Below, one piece after another: positions 1 to 8,949 of a stretch of 64,000 nt of DNA. Made by a program: the position numbers and the translations under genes. Origin of the DNA: Amblyomma americanum (lineage: Eukaryota > Arthropoda > Arachnida > Ixodida > Ixodidae); the NCBI RefSeq assembly GCF_052857255.1, contig NC_135497.1, forward strand, positions 347,650,799 to 347,714,798, in the 5' to 3' direction. A model generated the notes under the pieces. It saw only the letters and a program-made list of their open reading frames with translations, was not told the DNA's origin and searched no databases. Numbering within the stretch: position 1 is the stretch's first letter; each line of letters starts with the position of its first letter.

Positions 1-300
1 GAAAACGAAAAATCGTTCTCAAGAACCATGCAGAAAATTCTGGGCAGAGCTGTGGAGCAAACATAAAATTTCATTTACCGCATCATCCCTGATGCTAGTT
101 TGTCTCCCCTTTATTTATGGTGCCATGCTCTGATTTTCAATTGCAAGCCAACACCCGCATTTCGGATTTTCAAATTTGAAAACAATAGGTCGACTTGCAA
201 GCGTGTAAATGCAGTATATTGCTCATATTGCGTCCTTGAGGTGTAAATATATACATCTGCTGTGAAAGCCTGCCCTCACTGGAAACCTTGCTCGTTTCAG
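1..300. other. Non-coding, probable intron upstream of the first visible exon
   Basis: I see no gene in this AT-rich stretch. Its last bases form a pyrimidine-rich tract ending in AG at 299-300 (ctcgtttcag at 291-300), a good splice acceptor for the exon at 301. The earlier part of the gene must lie upstream of the window or in an exon here that I cannot recognise. A GTGTAA at 241 could be a donor for a 60-bp intron, but nothing supports coding sequence before it. Confidence 0.55.
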
Positions 301-530
301 CGACAATGCTCAAGGTGCTGCGGCTGCTGCTAGAAATACGGCAGCAGCAGCGGGAAATCCTGCAGAGGGTGAGCCGGCTGGAGCAAGCTCGGCAAGAGCC
401 GAGGACACGGTCGCCGTCTCCTCCTGTGAGCTCCCTCCCGCCACTGTGCCCTCAGCTGCCAGCCTTCAGTATTGAAGATTTTGAGGCGGCAGAAGCTGCT
501 GTCAGAGATGACAGAGTAGCAGCTGCCCTG
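301..530 (+). CDS. Exon A: coiled-coil helix and start of DUF4806
   Basis: The acceptor is the AG at 299-300 and the donor is the GT at 531 (CTG|GTAATT). The exon enters at phase 1 (its first two bases complete a split codon) and ends exactly on a codon boundary. It encodes 76 full residues: a Leu-rich helix with a Gln run from CAG repeats, an Arg/Ser/Pro linker, then LPAFSIEDFEAAEAAVRDD, the beginning of the DUF4806 domain. A Met codon at 306 could serve as a start only if this were the first coding exon. The splice-like upstream sequence makes an internal exon more likely. Confidence 0.78.
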
Positions 531-3259
531 GTAATTTAATTTTTCATTCAATGTTTTATTACAGTAGTCTGTTGGGTGCTTAATGTATATAGTTGAGATA
601 TTTATTGAAAAATCTGAGCCCCAGAAGTAGATGCTTGCCATGCCTAAGCCATAATCATGCTGTTCTTGTATAAGTTTTCAGCTAATATAGTGGGAATAGA
701 TGAATTTTGAAAAGTCCGCACATAGTAGGGTTACTGTGACATTGTTAATAGTCTGTTTTATTACAACTGAAAATTCCGGAAACAGTCGCGCCCACTTATA
801 CCGAACATGACAGTTGCATAGATTACTTTATACTAAGTCTAATTCCTGTATTACAGTGAAAAATCCAAACTCTCGTACAGAATTAACATTTGTTTCTTTT
901 TTATTCGAAATAAGTGCCATAATTGTTTTTGCTTCTTCTACATTCGAAATGAATGCATTGTTTCTGTTCCTTCTAAAATCGGATTGAACGTTTCTTCAAA
1001 ATAGACCCTATTTAATGCACTTTCTAAGCTCCCAAGCGCAGTCGTGTGCTCCTTATCAAGATCCTTGGCAATAAGCTGACTGCAGGCACTATGCAATTAA
1101 TCCCCATTGCCGCTTTCACGGCAGCTAGTGGTAGGTCAGGCCTGTTGTCATTAGCTTCCTACTAGTTCAGTGCTTGTAGTTCACATGGCATATTCGTTTA
1201 AAAGCATCAACTATAGGGTTCATGACCTCTGCAACAAAGCACACAAGATGGTACAAAGGAAAGAAATTAACACGGACAGCACAGCTGTATCGGGGTGTAT
1301 AGCACAATTTCAGCTGATGGAAAAGGTGCGAAGGAAACAGGGCGAGAATTAACAAGAGTAATTAACATTTTGATTAGTAATTATATGCTGTCATTGACAT
1401 ATAGCACATTCTTGGCCACATGAGCAAGTTCTTCACTGATACTGATGGGGTACTAAGGCAAGGTTTACCTGCTTGGATATATGAGGGTGCAACTCTGATG
1501 ATTCAGACGAAAATCTCTGTTACCTTGAAGTTTGAATTACAGAGTACTGTATCTGTGCTGCTAACAATGCTTTCAAGAGATATTTTAAGGCTGTCTTGAT
1601 TTATTTAATCACAGGACTATGTTATGCTCTACTATACTATTTGTGGCACATTCCATCAAAGTATTGAGCCTCATGAAGCTAGTGTAGTGTAATGTTAAGT
1701 CTATTTTTTGGTATGTATTTTGTTCACAAAGTTTGGCTGAGTTAAGGTGGCACACAAACATTCGTTGTTTTCCAATTAAGGAGACAGCTTTGATCAGTCT
1801 TTTGCCTGGCTATTGCTTTTTATGCCTTTCATTAATTGAAGTGCAGTACTCCACTCCAACCAGGACAGTTTCAAGAACCATAGATGCTAATTTTAGTTGC
1901 ATATTTTTCCTGTAGTGATGCATAAGACATGAATCACCGTGGAGTATTCCCTTACGAGTGCTAAACAATTTAATATTGAACTTCTTGATGCTGTTACGGT
2001 GGTCAAAATGTAAGAAGTGTTTCACATGAGGTGTAAAAAAAACACTATAATTGCTGCTGTGTTGTAGCAGGTATACTACGATTACTTTCGAAGTCACACC
2101 GTTGTCTTTGCTATTGCGTTCTACAAGTTAAGTGGTTATAGAATGTGATTTTTCATGTGAAATAACCGTTGGGCAACTGCAAATTTTTCCTTTCAGAAGA
2201 AGCAGCTTCTCCGCCTAGGCGGAAACAATTTAAAGGAGGTGGCGGCGAATGTCATGGGTGCTGTGATGGGGGTGGCTGTACAGAGACTATTCAGCCTGCG
2301 GGGGAGGAAAGGAAAACGGCCATTCGTTGGCACAAAGCTGTGCAGGGTGGCAACAGGTATACCTGATTTTGAATTGCTGTAGCTTTTAATTTAGAAATAT
2401 TGAGATTCCTGCTTTTAAACATGTACAAGTTTTTCCAAGCTATTTTCTTGCTGTATCTTACTGTAATTTTTTATAACAGCTGATGAATATTCTGTTGCTG
2501 TGTTTATGTGATTAGTTTGGGGGTCTTAGTCATAAAACTCCATAAAGAAGCAGCAGATGCCCTCAATCAAACCAATCATTTCCATTTGTCATATTGTAAT
2601 CCGTTGTCATGAACTTCCCTGCAATGGCCACTTTGACGTTGACTGCAGTGCCTTCATGATAGCTCATTTTTTTTGCATTTCACTACTGTACAGTACTTGT
2701 GTTGTTTGTTGGGATACCTTGCGTGTCAGTAACGTGTGGTTTTTCTGTGTCAAATCATGAACTTGGATTTCCATATGCTTGCAGGAAGTGTATCGTTTTA
2801 AAAGTTGCATTTCTTGGTCTTAATGCACACTCACCTTGCACAGATGCCATCTGCGAGAGGCAGGGTGTCGACATCCTGGCAGCACAGGGTTTTATTGGCA
2901 GGTGGCTGCCCGGTGCGTGCGACCGAGGGGGCGGCCGAAAGAGGCGCTATGCCCAAACTTTAGAGCCTCCTGAGTCTCACGCTCAAGCGCCACCTGCTAA
3001 CCCCTGTGCTGGGTCAGCACCCTGCCCAGGCGCGCCCTCAGCCTCCTGCCCTGCAACCCCTCCAGGCATGGCCATCCTGTCCCCCTCAGGGGTCCACCCA
3101 AGCTCTGCCCCCCCCACAGCCTCCTCCTCACGCCCAGCCACCCTCCACCCAAGCTCTGCCCCTTCCCCTGCCCCCCCCACAGCCTCCTCGTCACGCCCAG
3201 CCACCCCACGTAGCACCCTTGCCACATGGGTTATTGCCCCACGGGCACATGAGAAATAA
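301..3259 (+). CDS. DUF4806-family protein, 3' part (three spliced exons, 5' end missing)
   Basis: Joining 301-530, 2197-2356 and 2844-3259 gives one continuous frame of about 267 residues plus a partial first codon. In order it holds an amphipathic Leu/Gln/Arg helix (residues about 2-31, LKVLRLLLEIRQQQREILQR), a Pro/Ser linker (about 33-51), a DUF4806-like domain (about 52-157) and a Pro/Ala/Ser tail to the end. Domain hallmarks are the LP...IEDFEAAE start, the LGGxNLKEVAANVMG core, the basic RGRKGKRPF patch, TKLCRV, and a closing GRWLPGACDR. The three pieces lie in separate exons yet join without a frame break, which strongly supports the model. DUF4806 has no established biochemical role; it occurs in arthropod and cnidarian proteins, often after a coiled coil. 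No catalytic residues can be named. The basic patch could suggest nucleic-acid contact, but that is a guess. Confidence 0.8.
531..2196 (+). other. Intron (1,666 bp)
   Basis: AT-rich DNA begins with GTAATT and ends in the pyrimidine-rich tract TTTTTCCTTTCAG at 2184-2196. It joins two exons at phase 0. Short open frames occur on both strands (for example about 60 codons near 1167-1355, open both ways), but none looks like protein and none has family features. I recognise no RNA gene or transposon here. Confidence 0.75.
2197..2356 (+). CDS. Exon B: core of DUF4806
   Basis: The acceptor is TTTCAG ending at 2196 and the donor is CAG|GTATAC at 2357. It encodes 53 residues plus the first base (G) of a split codon. 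The peptide begins KKQLLRLGGNNLKEVAANV and continues through a hydrophobic helix (MGAVMGVAVQRLFSL) to the basic RGRKGKRPF patch and TKLCRVAT. The GG-N-L-K-E motif followed by a helix and a basic stretch is the most recognisable part of DUF4806. Another forward frame across the region is also open but gives a Gly/Cys-rich peptide without family likeness, so it is a shadow. Confidence 0.8.
2357..2843 (+). other. Intron (487 bp)
   Basis: This is a GT...AG intron of phase 1, from GTATAC at 2357 to ttgcacag ending at 2843. An alternative acceptor AG at 2783-2784 was tested: using it, the frame reaches TAA within six codons, so the 2843 acceptor is the right one. Nothing else is recognisable inside. 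Confidence 0.75.
2844..3259 (+). CDS. Exon C: end of DUF4806 and Pro/Ser/Ala-rich C-terminus
   Basis: The split codon G|AT gives Asp, followed by AICERQGVDILAAQGFIGRW and LPGACDR. This matches the usual end of DUF4806, an aliphatic helix, a Trp-Leu pair and a final D-R. An RKRR basic cluster follows at about residues 160-165, a possible nuclear localisation signal (inference). The remaining roughly 100 residues are low complexity, rich in Pro, Ala, Ser and Cys. The frame stops at TAA 3257-3259. The tail is the least certain part, because another forward frame is also open across 3006-3275; the DUF4806 frame leads into the one given here. Confidence 0.75.
3094..3207 (+). repeat. In-frame tandem duplication inside exon C
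   Basis: Two adjacent copies start at 3094 and 3145. The first is 51 bp (17 residues, HPSSAPPTASSSRPAT plus one). The second is 63 bp and carries an extra 12 bp (four residues, SPAP or equivalent). Both the unit and the insertion are multiples of three, as expected if this frame is translated. The DNA is C-rich, with poly-C runs prone to slippage. Confidence 0.7.
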
Positions 3260-3260
3260 A
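3255..3260 (+). promoter_or_regulatory. Poly(A) signal AATAAA overlapping the stop codon
   Basis: AATAAA at 3255-3260 contains the TAA stop (3257-3259) of the gene. About 20-40 bases downstream is a T/GT-rich stretch (ttcctgtttgcttg from 3278) that fits a downstream cleavage element. If used, the 3' UTR would be only about 15-25 bases long. Confidence 0.6.
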
Positions 3261-3539
3261 AAAACATTTTTCTGAAATTCCTGTTTGCTTGATTCATTTG
3301 GTAGCTGCTGGACATTAAGTAAAAAATGTGCATGAAATATTGTTTGCAAATCAAAATACATATGCAATGAAAATACTGCATGCAGTTTTGAAATTTTAAT
3401 GGGAGTTCGAACCAATTGCATATATATACAGCTAGAAGTCGCACGGTATTGAAAGCCACGGACGGGACCTCTAAATGCATGCGATAATTCTGCACTGGTC
3501 TCGGAAAATAATGGAAATGCCTAGAGGTAGCCAAGATAT
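3261..3539. other. Short 3' UTR and AT-rich spacer
   Basis: Apart from the likely cleavage region just after the poly(A) signal, I see no gene or RNA here. The sequence is AT-rich up to about 3440 (including a tatatata run near 3421) and then becomes more mixed as the GGCC/TTGG repeat approaches. Confidence 0.5.
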
Positions 3540-3556
3540 GCCGGTATCCGAAAGGA

Positions 3557-3666
3557 CTATTCGGCCATATTGGGGCCACTATTCGGCCATATTGGAGCCA
3601 CTATTCGGCCATATTGGAGCCACTATTCGGCCATATTGGAGCCACTATTCGGCCATACTGGAGCCA
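3557..3666 (+). repeat. 22-bp minisatellite, 5 copies
   Basis: Units start at 3557, 3579, 3601, 3623 and 3645, each exactly 22 bp, with core CTATTCGGCCATATTGG. Only isolated substitutions separate them (GGGG for GGAG in the first, ATACTGG in the last). The unit has no likeness to the 137-bp satellite that begins 200 bp further on. Confidence 0.9.
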
Positions 3667-3867
3667 TATTGGGCCCTATATTGGCAGTGATGTTTGGGCC
3701 ATTCTTGGCATTCAGATTGGCTGAACATCGGCCCAATCTTGGCGGGAATGTTGGGCCATGCTTGGAAAGAGTTGCGATTTGCCTAAATGCCAATGAAGGG
3801 CCGATATTCGCGCCAATTTTCGCCAATGATATGCCAACGGTGGCCCGATATTGGCGTGCTGCTTGGG
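3667..3867. repeat. Degenerate GGCC/TTGG-rich interspersed repeat
   Basis: TTGG, TTGGC and GGGCC words recur about every 10-25 bases in both orientations (ATATTGGC, GGCCCAATCTTGGCGG, GGCCCGATATTGGCGTG), continuing the words of the 22-bp minisatellite in decayed form. From memory, this style of sequence is common and dispersed in tick genomes. I cannot name a family, and no coding capacity is evident. It ends abruptly where the satellite begins. Confidence 0.55.
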
Positions 3868-4019
3868 TTTCGACCTAAAACAATGTATCCCGTTGTTTTG
3901 AGCCGGAATACAAGTTTTCGCGCAGTTCTGAGTGAAAAAGTTTACACCTTTCTCTCGTCTACTCTTCGACGACTTTTAAAATTGATGCTCGTGAATTTTG
4001 CTAGTTTCGATCTAAAACG

Positions 4020-4156
4020 ATGTATCCCGTTGTTTTGAGCTGGAATACAAGTTTTCGCGCAGTTCTGAGAGAAAAAGTTTACACCTTTCTCTCGTCTACT
4101 CTTCGACGACTTGTTAAATCGATGCTCGTGAATTTTGCTACTTTCGATCTAAAACG
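4020..4156 (+). repeat. Representative satellite monomer (137 bp)
   Basis: Given as a reference unit. Variable positions across the array cluster in five places: CCCG/TCCG/CTCAATTA after GATGTAT; the stretch after AATAC (CAAGTTTTCGCG, CAAATTTTTGCG, CAAGTCTTCACG, CTATTTTTTGCG); CTTCGACGACTT (GTCGA, CAACG, ACAAC, GCGAC forms); GTGAATC/GTTAATC; and the GATCT/GCTCT/GACCT/AATCT end. This unit has CTGGAATAC where most have CCGGAATAC. These linked variants define the monomer types used to trace larger blocks. Confidence 0.9.
4067..4093 (+). other. Dyad symmetry element within the monomer (example copy)
   Basis: GAGAGAAA at 4067-4074 and TTTCTCTC at 4086-4093 are perfect 8-bp inverted arms around an 11-base spacer (AAGTTTACACC). 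The same element recurs in most of the roughly 440 monomers and lies in their least variable part. Spacer variants (AACGTTTACACC-like, or one base shorter) leave the arms intact. It could form a small hairpin or be a site for a dimeric protein; neither is shown. Confidence 0.65.
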
Positions 4157-4514
4157 ATGTATCCCGTTGTTTTGAGCCGGAATACTATTTTTTGCGCAGA
4201 TCTGAGAGAAAAAGTTTACACCTTTCTCTCGTCTACTCTTCAACGACTTGTAAAATTGATGCTCGTGAATCTTGATAGTTTCGATCTAAAACGATGTATC
4301 ACGTTGTTTTGAGCCGGAATACAAGTTTTCGCGCAGTTCTGAGAGAAAAAGTTTACACCTTTCTCTCGTCTACTCTTCGACGACTTGTAAAATCGATGCT
4401 CGTTAATCTTGCTAGTTTCGATCTAAAACGATGTATTCCGTTGTTTTGAGCCGGAATACAAATTTTCGCGCAGTTCTGAGAGAAAAATTTACACCTTTCT
4501 CTCGTCTACTCTGC

Positions 4515-6152
4515 GACGACTTGTAAAATCGATGCTCGTGAATCTTGCTAGTTTCAATCTAAAACGATGTATCCCGTTGTTTTGAGCCGGAATACAATTT
4601 TTCGCGCAGTTCTGAGAGAAAAAGTTTACACCTTTCTCTCGTCTACTCTTCGACGACTTGTAAAATCGATGCTCGTGAATTTTGATAGTTTCGCTCTAAA
4701 ACAATTTACCCCGTTGTTTTGAGCCGGAATACGAGTTTTCGCGCAGTTCTGAGAGAAAAAGTTTACACCTTTCTCTCGTCTACTCTTCGACGACTTGTTA
4801 AATCGATGCTCGTGAATTTTGCGACTTTCGATCTAAAACGATGTATCCCGTTGTTTTGAGCCGGAATACAAGTTTTCGCGCAGTTCTGAGAGAAAAAGTT
4901 TACACCTTTCTCTCGTCTACTCTTCGTCAACTTGTAAAATCGATGCTCGTGAATCTTGCTAGTTTCGATCTAAAACGATGTATTCCGTTGTTTTGAGCCG
5001 GAATACAAGTTTTCGCGCAGTTCTGAGAGAAAAATTTACACCTTTCTCTCGTCTACTCTTCGTCGACTTGTAAAATCGATGCTCGTTAATCTTGCTAGTT
5101 TCGATCTAAAACGATGTATCCCGTTGTTTTGAGCCGGAATACAAGTTTTCGCGCAGTTCTGAGAGAAAAAGTTTACACCTTTTTCTCGTCTACTCTTCGA
5201 CGACTTGCAAAATCGATGCTCGTGAATCTTGCTAGTTTCGATCTAAAACGATGTATTCCGTTGTTTTGAGCCGGAATACAAGTTTTTGCGCAGTTCTGAG
5301 AGAAAAATTTACACCTTTCTCTCGTCTACTCTGCGACGACTTGTAAAATCGATGCTCGTGAATCTTGCTAGTTTCAATCTAAAACGATGTATCCCGTTGT
5401 TTTGAGCCGGAATACAATTTTTCGCGCAGTTCTGAGAGAAAAAGTTTACACCTTTCTCTCGTCTACTCTTCGACGACTTGTAAAATCGATGCTCGTGAAT
5501 TTTGATAGTTTCGCTCTAAAACAATTTACCCCGTTGTTTTGAGCCGGAATACGAGTTTTCGCGCAGTTCTGAGAGAAAAAGTTTACACCTTTCTCTCGTC
5601 TACTCTTCGACGACTTGTTAAATCGATGCTCGTGAATTTTGCGACTTTCGATCTAAAACGATGTATCCCGTTGTTTTGAGCCGGAATACAAGTTTTCGCG
5701 CAGTTCTGAGAGAAAAAGTTTACACCTTTCTCTCGTCTACTCTTCGTCAACTTGTAAAATCGATGCTCGTGAATCTTGCTAGTTTCGATCTAAAACGATG
5801 TATTCCGTTGTTTTGAGCCGGAATACAAGTTTTCGCGCAGTTCTGAGAGAAAAATTTACACCTTTCTCTCGTCTACTCTTCGTCGACTTGTAAAATCGAT
5901 GCTCGTTAATCTTGCTAGTTTCGATCTAAAACGATGTATCCCGTTGTTTTGAGCCGGAATACAAGTTTTCGCGCAGTTCTGAGAGAAAAAGTTTACACCT
6001 TTTTCTCGTCTACTCTTCGACGACTTGCAAAATCGATGCTCGTGAATCTTGCTAGTTTCGATCTAAAACGATGTATTCCGTTGTTTTGAGCCGGAATACA
6101 AGTTTTTGCGCAGTTCTGAGAGAAAAATTTACACCTTTCTCTCGTCTACTCT
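4515..6152 (+). repeat. Tandem higher-order repeat, 6 monomers, period 820 bp
   Basis: The rare marker ATTTACCCCG occurs at about 4704 and 5524, 820 bp apart. The order of neighbouring types (CTGCGACGAC, CAATTTTTCG, TTTACC, TTGCGACTTTC, CTTCGTCAAC, CTTTTTCTCG) is the same in both copies. The period is 6 x 137 minus two 1-bp deletions. Boundaries are approximate. Confidence 0.8.
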
Positions 6153-8475
6153 TCGTCGAGTTGTAAAATCGATGCTCGTTAATCTTGCTAGTTTCGATCT
6201 AAAACGATGTATCCCGTTGTTTTGAGCCGGAATACAAGTTTTCGTGCAGTTCTGAGAGAAAAAGTTTGCACCTTTCTCTCGTCTACACTTCGACGACTTG
6301 TAAAATCGATGCTCGTGAATCTTGATAGTTTCGCTCTAAAACAATGTATCCCGTTGTTTTGAGCCGGAATACAAGTTTTCGCGCAGTTCTGAGAGAAAAC
6401 GTTTACACCTATCTCTCGTCTACTCTTCGACGACTTGTAAAATCGATGCTCGTTAATTGTGCTAGTTTCGATCTAAAACGATGTATCCCGTTCTTTTGAG
6501 CCGGAATACAAGTTTTCGCGCAGTTCTGAGAGAAAAAGTTTACACCTTTCTCTCGTCTACTCTTCGTCGACTTGTAAAATCGATGCTCGTTAATCTTGCT
6601 AATTTCGAACTAAAACGATGTATCCCGTTGTTTTGAGCCGGAATACAAGTTTTCGCGCAGTTCTGAGAGAAAAATTTACACCTTTCTCTCGTCTACTCTT
6701 CGTCGACTTGTAAAATCGATGCTCGTTAATCTTGCTAGTTTCGATCTAAAACGATGTATCCCGTTGTTTTGAGCCGGAATACAAGTTTTCGCGCAGTTCT
6801 GAGAGAAAAAGTTTACACCTTTCTCTCGTCTACTCTTCGACAACTTGTGAAATCGATGCTTGTGAATCTTGCTAGTTTTGATCTAAAACGATGTATCCCG
6901 TTGTTTTGAGCCGGAATACAAGTTTTCGCGCAGTTCTGAGAGAAAAAGTTTACACCTTTCTCTCGTCTACTCGTCGACGACTTGTAAAATCGATGCTCGT
7001 TAATCTTGCTAGTTTCGATCTAAAACGATGTATTCCATTGTTTTGAGCCGGAATACAAGTTTTCGAGCAGTTCTGAGAGGAAAATTTACACCTTTCTCTC
7101 GTCTACTCTGCGACGACTTGTAAAATCGATGCTCGTGAATCTTGCTAGTTTCAATCTAAAACGATGTATCCCAGTGTTTTGAGCCGGAATACAAGTTTTC
7201 GCGCAGTACTGAGAGAAAAAGTTTACACCTTTCTCTCGTCTACTCTTCGACGACTTGCAAAATCGATGCTCGTGAATCTTGCTAGTTTCGATCTAAAACG
7301 ATGTATTCCGTTGTTTTGAGCCGGAATACAAGTTTTTGCGCAGTTCTGAGAGAAAAATTTACACCTTTCTCTCGTCTACTCTTCGTCGAGTTGTAAAATC
7401 GATGCTCGTTAATCTTGCTAGTTTCGATCTAAAACGATGTATCCCGTTGTTTTGAGCCGGAATACAAGTTTTCGTGCAGTTCTGAGAGAAAAAGTTTGCA
7501 CCTTTCTCTCGTCTACACTTCGACGACTTGTAAAATCGATGCTCGTGAATCTTGATAGTTTCGCTCTAAAACAATGTATCCCGTTGTTTTGAGCCGGAAT
7601 ACAAGTTTTCGCGCAGTTCTGAGAGAAAACGTTTACACCTATCTCTCGTCTACTCTTCGACGACTTGTAAAATCGATGCTCGTTAATTGTGCTAGTTTCG
7701 ATCTAAAACGATGTATCCCGTTCTTTTGAGCCGGAATACAAGTTTTCGCGCAGTTCTGAGAGAAAAAGTTTACACCTTTCTCTCGTCTACTCTTCGTCGA
7801 CTTGTAAAATCGATGCTCGTTAATCTTGCTAGTTTCGATCTAAAACGATGTATCCCGTTGTTTTGAGCCGGAATACAAGTTTTCGCGCAGTTCTGAGAGA
7901 AAAAGTTTACACCTTTCTCTCGTCTACTCTTCGACAACTTGTGAAATCGATGCTTGTGAATCTTGCTAGTTTCGATCTAAAACGATGTATCCCGTTGTTT
8001 TGAGCCGGAATACAAGTTTTCGCGCAGTTCTGAGAGAAAAAGTTTACACCTTTCTCTCGTCTACTCTTCGACAACTTGTGAAATCGATGCTTGTGAATCT
8101 TGCTAGTTTCGATCTAAAACGATGTATCCCGTTGTTTTGAGCCGGAATACAAGTTTTCGCGCAGTTCTGAGAGAAAAAGTTTACACCTTTCTCTCGTCTA
8201 CTCGTCGACGACTTGTAAAATCGATGCTCGTTAATCTTGCTAGTTTCGATCTAAAACGATGTATTCCATTGTTTTGAGCCGGAATACAAGTTTTCGAGCA
8301 GTTCTGAGAGGAAAATTTACACCTTTCTCTCGTCTACTCTGCGACGACTTGTAAAATCGATGCTCGTGAATCTTGCTAGTTTCAATCTAAAACGATGTAT
8401 CCCAGTGTTTTGAGCCGGAATACAAGTTTTCGCGCAGTACTGAGAGAAAAAGTTTACACCTTTCTCTCGTCTACT
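6020..8475 (+). repeat. Tandem higher-order repeat, 9 monomers, period about 1,230 bp
   Basis: TTCGTGCAG occurs at 6241 and 7471, CTTCGTCGAG at 6151 and 7381, and CCCAGTG at 7170 and 8401. The copies differ by a 1-bp length change and a few substitutions, including a monomer with CTAATTTCGAAC only in the first copy. Confidence 0.8.
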
Positions 8476-8949
8476 TTTCGACGACTTGTAAAATCGATGC
8501 TCGTGAATCTTGATAGTTTCGCTCTAAAACAATGTATCCCGTTGTTTTGAGCCCGAATACGAGTTTTCGCGCAGTTCTGAGAGAAAACGTTTACACCTTT
8601 CTCTCGTCTACTCTTCGACGACTTGTAAAATCGATGCTCGTGAATCTTGATAGTTTCGCTCTAAAACAATGTATCCCGTTGTTTTGAGCCGGAATACAAG
8701 TCTTCACGCAGTTCTGAGAGAAAAAGTTTACACCTTTCTCTCGTCTACTCTTCGTCAACTTGTAAAATCGATGCTCTTGAATCTTGCTAGTTTCGATCTA
8801 AAACGATGTATTCCGTTGTTTTGAGCCGGAATACAAGTTTTCGCGCAGTTCTGAGAGAAAAATTTACACCTTTCTCTCGTCTACTCTTCGTCGACTTGTA
8901 AAATCGATGCTCGTTAATCTTGCTAGTTTCGATCTAAAACGATGTATCC

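Noticed and set aside
241..300. A 60-bp intron with a coding exon just upstream
   Set aside because: GTGTAA at 241 is a weak donor and the sequence before it shows no coding character, so I did not extend the gene into 1-240.
1167..1355. Overlapping open frames of about 60 codons on both strands in the first intron
   Set aside because: Both are short, AT-rich and without family likeness, and they lie inside a well-supported intron.
2785..2843. Exon C starting at the earlier AG (2783-2784)
   Set aside because: With the split codon from exon B, this acceptor leads to TAA within six codons. The acceptor at 2843 keeps the DUF4806 frame.
2983..3579. Long minus-strand open frame opposite exon C
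   Set aside because: It is the low-complexity complement of the C-rich exon running into AT-rich spacer, giving Gly/Ala/Arg-rich then unrelated sequence; it looks like a shadow of the plus-strand gene.
3475..3878. Open frames over the 22-bp minisatellite
   Set aside because: They simply translate the tandem repeat (a recurring FGHIGA/YWSHYS pattern) and lack any gene context.
4020..4156. CENP-B box in the monomer
   Set aside because: TTCG followed by four bases and A occurs (TTCGATCTA), but the required CGGG is replaced by ACGA. The reverse orientation also fails at fixed positions.
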